From positions 1 through 64,000 of the forward strand of contig NZ_JAFLQZ010000021.1 of NCBI RefSeq assembly GCF_017313265.1: 64,000 nucleotides of DNA, in the 5' to 3' direction. Under the pieces are notes generated by a model that saw only the letters and a program-made list of their open reading frames with translations, was not told where the DNA came from and searched no databases. Within the stretch, counting starts at the first letter, position 1; each line of letters begins with the position of its first letter. The position numbers were made by a program, and so were the translations under genes. Positions 42,941-51,087 of this stretch are shown here, piece after piece. The stretch is from Hymenobacter telluris. Its GTDB lineage: Bacteria > Bacteroidota > Bacteroidia > Cytophagales > Hymenobacteraceae.

Positions 42941-43753
42941 TTAGTTTTCCCAGCTGATTTTTTCTTTCGCCAGGAACGCGGCAATGCCCCGGCGGCAATC
43001 CAGCGTACCGCGGGCTTCGGCATTTAGCTGCGCCGCGTACCGGAGGCTGTCCTCCAAAGGCATTTCGGGCAGGCGGGCCAGCATTTCCTTGGTTACTTCC
43101 ATGCTCTGCGCGGAATTCTCGACGCACAGCCGCCGCGCAAAAGCATACACGTGCGCAGCCAGCGTTTCGGCAGGTACTACTTCGTTCACCAAATGTATGT
43201 CCAGGGCCTTTTGCGCCGAAATGATGTCACCGGTTAGCAGCAACTGCTTGGTGCGCGCCTCCCCGATTTTACGAATCAGAAACACGCTCACGATGGCCGG
43301 CAGAAACCCAATTTTCACTTCCGTGAAGCCGAATTTTGCTTCGGGAACAGCAAAAGCAAAGTCGCAGAGGGCCGCCAGGCCGCAGCCGCCAGCCAGGGCA
43401 TGGCCTTGCACCTGCGCAATCACCACTTTTTTGAGGGTGTAAATCTGATGAAAGAGCTGCATCAGGTGCGTAGAATCGGCCAGATTATCGGTGTAGCCGA
43501 AGCCTTGCAGCTCCTGAATATAGGCCAGGTCGGCACCGGCACAGAAGGCTCCGCCCTCGGCCCGCAGCACAATTACCTTGCACGCTTCGTCGTCTTCCGC
43601 AAATTCGAAAGCCTGCTTCAGTTCCGTTACCATATCGGCACTGAGGGCATTGCGCTTCTCGGGGCGGTTGAGCGTGATATAGCCGATGGCGTCTTGCGCC
43701 TCGTAGCGAATGAAGCGTAGGGCTTCCAGCTCTTGGGTGGGCATGTTGTCCAT
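42941..43753 (-). CDS. Enoyl-CoA hydratase/isomerase family protein, LiuC type
   Basis: A crotonase of about 270 residues, with the oxyanion loops RAEGGAFCAGADLAYI and HALAGGCGLAALCDFAFA. The position of the first catalytic Glu of mitochondrial enoyl-CoA hydratase is Gly (GGCGLAA), whereas the second is present in FGFTEVKIGFLPA. That Gly plus TEVKIGFLPA is the pattern of methylglutaconyl-CoA hydratase-like enzymes of leucine degradation, so this role is likelier than general beta-oxidation. ATG at 43753 is chosen; the upstream extension to 43858 is not conserved-looking. It is 89 bases upstream of crtZ and unrelated to it in function. Confidence 0.88.
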   Translation of the reverse strand: MDNMPTQELEALRFIRYEAQDAIGYITLNRPEKRNALSADMVTELKQAFEFAEDDEACKVIVLRAEGGAFCAGADLAYIQELQGFGYTDNLADSTHLMQLFHQIYTLKKVVIAQVQGHALAGGCGLAALCDFAFAVPEAKFGFTEVKIGFLPAIVSVFLIRKIGEARTKQLLLTGDIISAQKALDIHLVNEVVPAETLAAHVYAFARRLCVENSAQSMEVTKEMLARLPEMPLEDSLRYAAQLNAEARGTLDCRRGIAAFLAKEKISWEN

Positions 43754-43917
43754 AGGTTTCCTGGTTAAAAGCAACGAGGTAAACGACGGGAAGCTGGTCT
43801 GGCAACGCCAAACGGCCGAGCGACGCGAAATAAGGTCGGTACCAACCAAACCTAGCAAAAATGATGCGCTATAAAAACTATATAGCGAGTAAGCAGGCGC
43901 GGCGGTTTCGTAGGGCG

Positions 43918-46176
43918 CTAGTTTCCGGCCGGAGCCGCTACCGGCTGCCGGGTGTATGCCCCTTGCTGCGTGAGGTCATGCGTCTGCCAGCCAGCTACTT
44001 GCAGCTTTGGTTGCAGTGAAGCAACGTACCAAGATTTACACGAAGAATCGAAAATAATTGTGGGCTGCCGCCCGAATACGGCTTCCAACGTTTCGGGCCA
44101 GACGCGGGCGTTGCGGCGCAGCACCACCACATCCACCGGGCAGGGCTGCCGTGCGCCATCCAGCCGCCCCGACACGAAAGCCACCCGCACCCCACGCCAC
44201 ACCGCTAGCACCAGCCCACTGCTGTCGGGGCGGTGCACGGGCACTTGGCTACCGCGCCAGCCGGCGTGGTAGCTTACCTGCCGGGCTTCGCGCTGAATGA
44301 TGCCCGGCACAATGCGGTAAGTACGTTCGGTTTCGGTGAGCGGCAACGAATCAACGGTAACAATGTGGGCGGCCGCGCCCTGCCAGAACCCCACCACCGA
44401 ACGGCGCGGAATACTGTAGAAAATCAGTTGCTCATCGGGTGCGAGGCGGCGGGCGGCCCACATGCTGCTGCCCGCAAACAAGCCCATCAGCACACACGCC
44501 ATGCCTAGCCACGCCAGATGCCGCCGCGCCACAAACGCCAGCAACACTAGAATAATGGCGAAAATCAGCCAGGCCTGCGGAGCCGTAACGTGGATGCCGG
44601 AAATGAGGGCGCCCGGCATGAAGTTCCCAATCCAGAAGATGTACTGATTGAACAGCCAAATCATTTGTTCAAACACCACCCCTACTATTTTCGGCAGGAA
44701 GTCGAGCACACTCGCTAAGCCGGTTGAAAATAAGCCGATGAAGGCCACAACGCCTTTCAGCAGAAGCAGCCCCAGCCCTACGTACACGGCCATAGAGGAA
44801 ATAGGCACCGCCACCAGGTTGGAGAGCAAGAAGCTCAGCGGGAACTGATGGAAATAGTAGAGCCCCAGCGGAAACGTAGCCACCTGCGCCGCCAACGACA
44901 GCGCCGTAGCCTGCCAGATGTTATCCAGCAGCCAACTGGTTTTCTGCCAAAGCCACTGTAATTGTTTGGATTGCCAGGGCCGTTGCTTGTTCAGGAAATA
45001 GCCGCGCACATCCAGCCAGGCCACAATACGCGGCTGCAAATACACGATGCTGATAACCGCCAGAAAAGACAGCTGAAAGCCAACGTCGCAGAGCAGATAG
45101 GGGTCGTAGCAAAGCAAACAGAAAGCCGCTACGGCCAGCGTGTTGAACATATTGGTTTGCCGGCCGCTGGCGCGTGCCACAATAATGAACGTGAACATCA
45201 CGGCCGCCCGTAGTACCGAGGCCGACAGGCCCGTCAGGAACGCATAGCTCCAGATGCCAGCTAGCCCCAGCAGCGCCGACACCAGCCGAAACGTGGCCCC
45301 GCGCCGCCCCGGAATCCGACTGAGCAGCCACGTTACGGCCCCAAACAGCAAGCCCACCTGCAACCCCGATACGGCCATGATGTGCGTGGTACCGGTGTTG
45401 GCGTAGGCTTGCTTGGTTTGCTGATCCACGTCGTCTTTGATGCCCAGTACCAGGGCCGAGGCCAAGGCGTATTCGCGCTTATTGTGCACGTATTGCCGGA
45501 ATACGCCATCAAGCACTCGGGCGGTGCGCATGGCCACGGCCCGCAGGTAGCTAGGCGGCGCGGTGGCTATAGCGCGGTATTGGTCGGGGTGAATGAACTG
45601 TTGATGATACACCTGGTGGTACTCCAGGTAGCGGCGGTAGTCGAACTCGCCGGGGTTGAGCGGCGCTTTGCTGGGTGCAGGCGCCCCGCGTACCAGCCAC
45701 ACGTTGCCGTAAACTGGCGCCATCACGCCCGCGTCGCGCGGAATGGACACCCGAATACCGCCCACCGCCGCTTGCCACTGCCCTGCCACCCGCACTGCCG
45801 ACACGCGCACCGTGGTAGCATAGGTGGCGGGCCGTACCACCGTATAATCGTCCACCACAGCGCGATAAAACTCGATTTCACCTCCAAACCGATACAGGTG
45901 ATTTGCAGCTCTGGATTCGGTGGCTTGCTGCGTTAGCGCGGCCCCGGCCACGTATACCGCCAGCACCGCCAGCATACCAGCCAGGTCCGTGGCTTCGGGG
46001 CGCCGTTGCCGACCGGCCCACCACTGCGCCGCCCCAAACAGCAACACTGCTCCTACTACCCCTCCTGCCAGAGGCGGCAGCATCTCTCCGAAATACAGGT
46101 AAGTCAGGATACCGGCCATCAACGCCAACGTCAGGCGCACAAAGGCATAAGAGGCCCAGGTAATGGTATTCTTCAT
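43918..46176 (-). CDS. comEC: ComEC/Rec2 family competence membrane protein
   Basis: A 752-residue polytopic protein. An N-terminal DUF4131-like domain with two membrane segments and a soluble OB-like part is followed by the Competence channel domain (THIMAVSGLQVGLLFGAVT, ALVLGIKDD, LTGLSASVLRAAVMFTFI). The C-terminal part does not show a metallo-beta-lactamase HxHxDH motif and is short, as in many Bacteroidota members. ComEC transports single-stranded DNA across the inner membrane in competent bacteria. ATG at 46176 (MKNTITWASYAF) is preferred; a further upstream frame has unlikely composition. Confidence 0.9.
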   Translation of the reverse strand: MKNTITWASYAFVRLTLALMAGILTYLYFGEMLPPLAGGVVGAVLLFGAAQWWAGRQRRPEATDLAGMLAVLAVYVAGAALTQQATESRAANHLYRFGGEIEFYRAVVDDYTVVRPATYATTVRVSAVRVAGQWQAAVGGIRVSIPRDAGVMAPVYGNVWLVRGAPAPSKAPLNPGEFDYRRYLEYHQVYHQQFIHPDQYRAIATAPPSYLRAVAMRTARVLDGVFRQYVHNKREYALASALVLGIKDDVDQQTKQAYANTGTTHIMAVSGLQVGLLFGAVTWLLSRIPGRRGATFRLVSALLGLAGIWSYAFLTGLSASVLRAAVMFTFIIVARASGRQTNMFNTLAVAAFCLLCYDPYLLCDVGFQLSFLAVISIVYLQPRIVAWLDVRGYFLNKQRPWQSKQLQWLWQKTSWLLDNIWQATALSLAAQVATFPLGLYYFHQFPLSFLLSNLVAVPISSMAVYVGLGLLLLKGVVAFIGLFSTGLASVLDFLPKIVGVVFEQMIWLFNQYIFWIGNFMPGALISGIHVTAPQAWLIFAIILVLLAFVARRHLAWLGMACVLMGLFAGSSMWAARRLAPDEQLIFYSIPRRSVVGFWQGAAAHIVTVDSLPLTETERTYRIVPGIIQREARQVSYHAGWRGSQVPVHRPDSSGLVLAVWRGVRVAFVSGRLDGARQPCPVDVVVLRRNARVWPETLEAVFGRQPTIIFDSSCKSWYVASLQPKLQVAGWQTHDLTQQGAYTRQPVAAPAGN

Positions 46177-46291
46177 AACAGAAGTAGCACTTAGTATATG
46201 ATAATCTTGCTTCCGAACCGGATAGCCACGTAACGGATTAGGTAATATATCAAAAGCCAGCCACGTTGTACTACACCAAGCAGTGAAGGCA

Positions 46292-46325
46292 CAAAAAAGC
46301 CCTTCCGTAACGCACGAAAGGGCTC
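46292..46325 (-). terminator. Terminator of the GNAT gene
   Basis: Imperfect stem between AAAAAAGCCCTT and AAAGGGCTC with a T6 run on the minus strand, 23 bases after the acetyltransferase stop. Confidence 0.7.
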
Positions 46326-46348
46326 TGGCTTTTTGCTGGGTACTGCTG

Positions 46349-46786
46349 CTAATTGCTTGTGCGCCGCACCATTTTGTAGTGCTGAATGTCGCACTCCTCG
46401 AACATCTCACCGACCTTCTCAAAGCCGTGCCTTTCATAGAAACGCACAGCCGGTAGTTGCGCATTCAGGTACACTACTGCGCCGGGCCAGGTGGCATCTA
46501 CGTCTTCGAGTACTTGCTTGAGAAGCGCCGCGCCGGCCTGCTGGTTACGATATTCGGTTAGCACTGCAAAACGCTCCAGCTTCACACCGCCGTCGGTTTT
46601 GCGCCAGCGGGCCGCTCCGCAGGGCGTCCCATCGGCGGTCCGGGCCAAGTAATGCGTAGCGCCATCGGCATCGTAGGCGTCATGTTCGGCTTCTGCGGGC
46701 ACATTCTGCCCTTCCACAAACACGTTGTGCCGGATGGCAAAGGCTGCTTCCAGGTCGTGTGGGGCCGTAATGCGTTGAGCTTCCAT
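46349..46786 (-). CDS. GNAT family N-acetyltransferase
   Basis: A 145-residue acetyl-CoA-dependent acetyltransferase of the ElaA/YjgM-like kind. Visible motifs: AIRHNVFVEGQNVPAEAEHD (N-terminal), GAARWRKTDGGVKLERFAVL, the acetyl-CoA loop YRNQQAGAALLKQVLE, LNAQLPAVRFYERHGFEKVG. The substrate cannot be predicted. ATG at 46786 begins the domain. A terminator follows. Confidence 0.88.
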   Translation of the reverse strand: MEAQRITAPHDLEAAFAIRHNVFVEGQNVPAEAEHDAYDADGATHYLARTADGTPCGAARWRKTDGGVKLERFAVLTEYRNQQAGAALLKQVLEDVDATWPGAVVYLNAQLPAVRFYERHGFEKVGEMFEECDIQHYKMVRRTSN

Positions 46787-46865
46787 AATGCACTGATTTA
46801 AGCGGGTTAATCGAGTTCTGCGGAAAAGTTTCACCACTGGTTGGTCGGCGAAAGTAGAAACAAAA

Positions 46866-46901
46866 CGAAAAAAGCTGCTTCCCTAGAGAAGCAGCTTTTC
46901 G
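46866..46901 (-). terminator. Terminator of phoH
   Basis: Perfect 12-bp stem AAAAGCTGCTTC / GAAGCAGCTTTT with a 6-base loop, followed on the minus strand by TTCGTTTTG; it lies 40 bases after the PhoH stop. Confidence 0.8.
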
Positions 46902-46939
46902 AGAATAGTTGATGCTGTTACGTTGATTCCGGCCTGAAG

Positions 46940-48061
46940 TTAGAGCTGTTGCTCCTGGTTCACGGGCAGTTCCTGGGTGCCATCGTCTTCGCGACGGGCA
47001 TCGGGGTGCCGGCCGGGGTCGGAAGCGGCAGAACCGGGGTTGTTTGGCCGACGGTAGGGTTGCGCCTCCCGAATGGGCCGGTTGATGGAGTTGGCTTGTT
47101 CGTGCTGCGCGGCTACGTCGTACTTGTCGTAGGCCATCACAATCGACTTCACCAACCGGTGCCGCACCACATCTTCGGAGCTCATTTCCACGAACCCAAT
47201 GCCGTTCACGTCCTTCAGAATATCCAACGCCTGAATCAGCCCCGATTTCTGCTTGGTAGGCAAGTCAATCTGGCTTCGGTCGCCGTTCACCATCACTTTA
47301 GCCGTTGGCCCCATGCGAGTCAGAAACATCTTCAGCTGCGAAGGTGTAGTGTTCTGAGCCTCATCGAGCAACACAAAAGCGTTGTTGAGCGTGCGGCCGC
47401 GCATGTAGGCCAGCGGCGCAATTTCGATGGTCTTGTTCTCCATGTAGAACTTGAACTTCTCGGGCGGCAGCATGTCCTCCAGCGCATCATAAATGGGCCG
47501 CAGATACGGGTCGATCTTGTCTTTCAAGTCACCGGGCAGGAAACCCAGGCTTTCACCGGCTTCCACCACGGGGCGCGAAATAATGATCTTCTTAACCTCC
47601 TTGTTTTTGAGGGCCCGTACCGCCAGCGCCACCGAAATGTAGGTTTTGCCGGTGCCAGCAGGCCCCAGCGCAAACACCAAATCGTGGCGCATTACGGCAT
47701 CAACGAGGCGTTGCTGGTTGGCCGTTTTGGCTTTGATAACGCCGCCCTTGGCCCCAAACAGAATGACATCGGGCGAGGCTTCCAACAAACGGTCCTGCTG
47801 GTCTTCATCGGCCGAGGAAAGGTACTGGCTTACTGTTTTGTCGGTGATTTGTCCGTACTGGTGATAGTGCTCCAGCAAGGCCGACAGGATGTCGTTGATA
47901 CGGCTGATGACGGGCGTTTGGCCCTGTATTTTAATCTCGTTGCCGCGGGAAATAATTTTGCTACCTGGAAAAGCCGCCGCTAGCTGGCGGATGTTCTGGT
48001 TATCGGGCCCCAGGAAATCAATCAGGGACACGTTTTCGAGCGTGATGACTTTCTCTACCAA
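46940..48061 (-). CDS. PhoH family ATPase
   Basis: A 373-residue RNA-metabolism-associated P-loop ATPase. An N-terminal KH-like region is followed by ATPase motifs FALGPAGTGKTYISVALAVR (Walker A) and NAFVLLDEAQNTTPSQLKMF (Walker B), with IISRPVVEAGESLGFLPGDL between. The Gln/Pro/Asn-rich C-terminus (about 45 residues) is probably disordered. The start is TTG at 48061 (MVEKVITLENVSL), with an in-frame TAG seven codons upstream and no ATG available. It is divergent from the DUF62 gene. The exact function of PhoH proteins is unsettled. Confidence 0.93.
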   Translation of the reverse strand: MVEKVITLENVSLIDFLGPDNQNIRQLAAAFPGSKIISRGNEIKIQGQTPVISRINDILSALLEHYHQYGQITDKTVSQYLSSADEDQQDRLLEASPDVILFGAKGGVIKAKTANQQRLVDAVMRHDLVFALGPAGTGKTYISVALAVRALKNKEVKKIIISRPVVEAGESLGFLPGDLKDKIDPYLRPIYDALEDMLPPEKFKFYMENKTIEIAPLAYMRGRTLNNAFVLLDEAQNTTPSQLKMFLTRMGPTAKVMVNGDRSQIDLPTKQKSGLIQALDILKDVNGIGFVEMSSEDVVRHRLVKSIVMAYDKYDVAAQHEQANSINRPIREAQPYRRPNNPGSAASDPGRHPDARREDDGTQELPVNQEQQL

Positions 48062-48196
48062 ATTAAGGGGTGGTAAGGACTAGGGAGTTGAGTGAAATGA
48101 AGCCACCCGAAGCATATCGGTTCGGGCAAATAGCCTATTTTTGCCGCCCTTGAAGGGCACCAAAACAATAGTACGAAGAACTCAGGATTTCCGGCA

Positions 48197-49027
48197 ATGG
48201 GGTTGATTACGTTTCTGTCTGACTTCGGCTACCGCGACCATTACGTGGCGGCGGTGAAGGCGCGGATTCTACAATTAGCGCCTTCCGTGCCGGTTCTCGA
48301 CATTTCGCACGCTGTTGAACCCTTCAACATCGCGCACGCCGTTCACGTTCTAAATGCGGTATTTCGTGACTTTCCGGCGGGCACCGTACACCTGGTTGGC
48401 GTCAATGATTTGGGTGGCCCTCGCGCCGCCTGGCACGCGGCCAGCTTTCAGGGTCATTATTTCGTAAGCGCCGATAATGGCCTGCTTGCCTTGCTCTGCG
48501 ACGGCCAGCCGGAGGAGCTGGTTAGCTTGGGCGCGGCCAGTACCCTCACCTCCTCCCCCACCCGCGACCTGCTGGCTCCTGCGGCAGTACATCTAGCGCA
48601 AGGCGGCCACCTCACCGACCTTGGCCCCACTGTCACGCAGTTCTTTCAACTGCTCAACCGCCAAGTGCGCCTCCAGGATAACCGCATCACCGGCCACGTG
48701 GTGCACGTCGACCACTACGGCAACCTGATTACCAACATCACGCGGCAGGCAGTGGAGGTCATTGGCCGCAACCGCCCCTACACCGTGCATTTCGCCCGCG
48801 AAACAGTACGTGAAATTGCGGCGCACTTTCAAGCCGCCGACCCCGGCGAAGCCGTCTGCATTTTCAACAGCCAAGACCAGCTTTGCATCGGCATCAACCA
48901 AGGCAATGCATCGGAGTTGCTGGGCCTCCACTTCGACTCGCAGGTAGACTTACGTTTCCCAAACGAAGGAGTGCCAGTTGCGCCCGTAGCTTCAGAAAGT
49001 TACACGGCCCGCCAAGTAAAATCCTAG
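48197..49027 (+). CDS. SAM hydroxide adenosyltransferase (DUF62) family protein
   Basis: A 276-residue member of the chlorinase/fluorinase superfamily, of which the common members hydrolyse S-adenosylmethionine to adenosine and methionine. The N-terminal ITFLSDFGYRDHYVAAVKA binds SAM, VHLVGVNDLGGPRAAW holds the Asp-Arg side of the active site, VSADNGLLALL and GHVVHVDHYGNLITNI mark the two domains. The RNRPYTVHF and NQGNASELLGL stretches fit the C-terminal domain. A TATTTTTG at 48136-48143 may be its -7 element. Lone gene divergent from phoH. Confidence 0.9.
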   Translation: MGLITFLSDFGYRDHYVAAVKARILQLAPSVPVLDISHAVEPFNIAHAVHVLNAVFRDFPAGTVHLVGVNDLGGPRAAWHAASFQGHYFVSADNGLLALLCDGQPEELVSLGAASTLTSSPTRDLLAPAAVHLAQGGHLTDLGPTVTQFFQLLNRQVRLQDNRITGHVVHVDHYGNLITNITRQAVEVIGRNRPYTVHFARETVREIAAHFQAADPGEAVCIFNSQDQLCIGINQGNASELLGLHFDSQVDLRFPNEGVPVAPVASESYTARQVKS

Positions 49028-49158
49028 CCACGGCGCAGTGAAGGCATTTTCAGCATTTGTTTTAATATTATGTTAAACAGACATATCAGTTAAATTAAGA
49101 ACTCCCAAGCGCTGCGCTTTATTTGTAAGAGCAAAGTAACCATATCCCCCTCCCTGTT

Positions 49159-49458
49159 ATGCTAATCCGAATCGTGCGGATGACGTTTTTACCGGAAGCA
49201 GTACCAGCCTTCTTGGAAATTTTCCGCAATTCTCAGGAGCAGATCCGACAGATGCCAGGGTGCCAGTTTCTTGAGCTGTGGCAGGATGCCGACCAACCCA
49301 ATGTGTATTGCACTCACAGCCATTGGGATTCAGCGGATGCATTGAACGCCTACCGTCGCTCTGCACTATTTGGCCAAGTGTGGCCAGCAACCAAGGGGCT
49401 GTTTGCGGCCCCTGCGCAGGCGTTTTCGGTGCAGCAAGTTCCGTTAGCAGCCCTTTAG
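49159..49458 (+). CDS. Antibiotic biosynthesis monooxygenase (ABM) domain protein
   Basis: A 99-residue single-domain dimeric alpha-beta barrel protein (IVRMTFLPEAVPAFLEIF, GCQFLELWQDADQPNVYCTH, WDSADALNAYRRSALF). Members include cofactor-free monooxygenases and heme-degrading enzymes, but most are uncharacterised, so no reaction is assigned. Its ATG at 49159 gives the full domain. It stands alone between the DUF62 gene and hscB. Confidence 0.85.
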   Translation: MLIRIVRMTFLPEAVPAFLEIFRNSQEQIRQMPGCQFLELWQDADQPNVYCTHSHWDSADALNAYRRSALFGQVWPATKGLFAAPAQAFSVQQVPLAAL

Positions 49459-49550
49459 AGTCACTGTAATTCAGCAGGCACCAGCAGCATCAACGCACCA
49501 ATATCACTCCAGCTTGTTAACCTTAAGTGGTGAAACCGGTATTGCTAGCT

Positions 49551-50087
49551 ATGGAAACCAATTATTTCGAGTTCTACGACCTGCCCGAAGCCTTTCAGCT
49601 TGATGACGCGGCTTTGAAACGCCGCTATTATGCCCTAAGTCGCGAATATCACCCCGACTTTCACGCTACGGAAAGCGCCGAGCGGCAGCAGGAGGTCTTA
49701 CGCCTATCGACGCTTAACACCAACGCCTACCGCACTCTTTCCGACGCCGACCTCCGCATGGCCTACATTTTAAGCCGCCACGGACTCTTGGAAGAAGGAA
49801 AACAGTCGATGCCACCAGATTTTTTAATGGAGGTAATGGAGCTAAACGAACAAATAATGGAGCTAGAATTCGACCCGAATCCGGAGGTAGCTGCACAGGT
49901 GGAATCCGAGGTTAACGCACTGGCTGACACACTAGATGCGGGCATCGAACCAGTGCTGGCTGGTTACCCGGGTCTCCCCGTTGAAGCGCGTCCCCAAGCA
50001 CTACACCAAATACAAACGTATTACCTAAAAAAGCGGTACCTGTTGCGCATTCGCGAAAGTCTAACTAAGTTTGCAGCCCGTTCCTGA
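49551..50087 (+). CDS. hscB: Fe-S co-chaperone HscB
   Basis: J-domain co-chaperone that delivers IscU to an Hsp70 during iron-sulfur cluster assembly. The 178-residue protein has an N-terminal J domain with the HPD motif (SREYHPDFHA) and DLRMAYILSRHGL, and a C-terminal three-helix HscB domain (PDFLMEVMELNEQIMELEFD, YYLKKRYLLRIRESL). ATG at 49551 (METNYFEFYDLPEAF) is the family start; eight codons upstream at 49527 are not needed. It lies just before tRNA-Leu. Confidence 0.9.
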   Translation: METNYFEFYDLPEAFQLDDAALKRRYYALSREYHPDFHATESAERQQEVLRLSTLNTNAYRTLSDADLRMAYILSRHGLLEEGKQSMPPDFLMEVMELNEQIMELEFDPNPEVAAQVESEVNALADTLDAGIEPVLAGYPGLPVEARPQALHQIQTYYLKKRYLLRIRESLTKFAARS

Positions 50088-50105
50088 TCAGCAGGAATGA
50101 GTGAA

Positions 50106-50187
50106 GCCCAGATGGCGGAACCGGTAGACGCGTTGGTCTCAAACACCAATACCGCAAGGTGTGCCGGTTCGACTCCGGCTCTGGGTA
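50106..50187 (+). tRNA. tRNA-Leu (anticodon CAA)
   Basis: Cloverleaf with acceptor stem GCCCAGA / TCTGGGT, D-arm GGCGGAACCGGTAGACGC, anticodon stem TTGGT / ACCAA enclosing CTCAAAC (anticodon CAA), a long variable arm (TACCGCAAGGTG) as required for a class II tRNA, and T-arm GCCGG-TTCGACT-CCGGC. Discriminator is A; CCA is not encoded. It reads UUG. Confidence 0.95.
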
Positions 50188-50219
50188 CCCGTAGGCACTA
50201 GAAGTGCTGAATTAGTCGT

Positions 50220-50258
50220 AAAAGCGGCCTTTCCAAGCAATTGGAGGGGCCGCTTTTG
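50220..50258 (+). terminator. Terminator of the tRNA-Leu transcript
   Basis: AAAAGCGGCCTTTCCAA pairs with TTGGAGGGGCCGCTTTT (two G-T pairs) around a 4-base loop, 32 bases after the tRNA. Confidence 0.8.
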
Positions 50259-51087
50259 GCATTACGGCACACCCCATTTGTCTACTTGGTGCAGCTTCAG
50301 GTATTCATATATTGAACCACCTTGCTGGTTTGCTATTGGCAGCAATTGGTTTGCGGATTGATTCCAAACCTTAGCGCGGCGTTTGCCTATTCAAGACCCA
50401 TCATAAGCCCTGCTACGCGTATATGCAGTGGCGCAAGAGCCCGATAGGGCATACGCTCGTCGCTGAGACTACAGTGCTTACTACGGTATATCCCTAATTC
50501 TGAGCAAAAAACCTGGTTTCAGATAAACTACACCCGATAGTTCAACTATACTCGAAGTCACCTACACAGGAGCTTCCTTCTATCAAATATTTATTTGACC
50601 GCCACAGCAATAGCAGTAGTGGAATTAGCAGAATACGCAGTGGCTTTATACCAATTGTGTGTACTCCCCCCAGTACAATCACTGCCTGCCCTGTACTAAC
50701 CAGTAACACAGAATAGTTGCGGACCGCTCCGAATAGAGAGTTGGTGCAACTAGCCTAGGTTGATAGGCTGTTTCTGGATTTCGGCGCGGGGCAGCCAGCC
50801 CGCACATGTGCTTCTTTACCCACTAAGTAAAGCTGTTGGTCGAAATGCTGCTCTTGCGCGTGCGGAATTGCAGTAAATTCGAAGTTGTTCCCCTGTTAGC
50901 TCGTTTGCCACGATGCTGTTTGAACTATTCTTCTTTTTGTTTTTCCTTTTAGATCAAGAAGCACCAGCATTGCAGGCAGCAGCATGAAGTACTCTCCCCG
51001 GAAAGCTGCTACTCCACGGGCGGTTACCGGGCAAATTCATTTCAGTTGGAGTAAATGGCTTTTATAGTCTGCGCATACTTCCCTTCC
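50259..51087 (+). other. Long stretch without a convincing gene upstream of the OmpA-like gene
   Basis: About 830 bases with no ordinary gene. The only short frame of note is a 24-residue hydrophobic peptide at 50913-50987 (MLFELFFFLFFLLDQEAP then AL and an Ala run), just before the OmpA-like gene; it could be chance. No tRNA, repeat array or strong promoter was seen. It may hold an untranslated leader or remains of lost genes. Confidence 0.4.

Noticed and set aside
46177..46464. Longer N-terminus of ComEC starting at 46464
   Set aside because: The added stretch is Cys/Ser/Arg-rich, crosses a terminator and part of the acetyltransferase gene, and is not membrane-like.
46949..47983. Long plus-strand open frame antisense to phoH
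   Set aside because: PhoH Walker motifs on the minus strand make the call; the other frame has no recognisable sequence.
50913..50987. 24-residue hydrophobic frame before the OmpA-like gene
   Set aside because: Too short and without conserved context to list as a gene; recorded within the intergenic entry.
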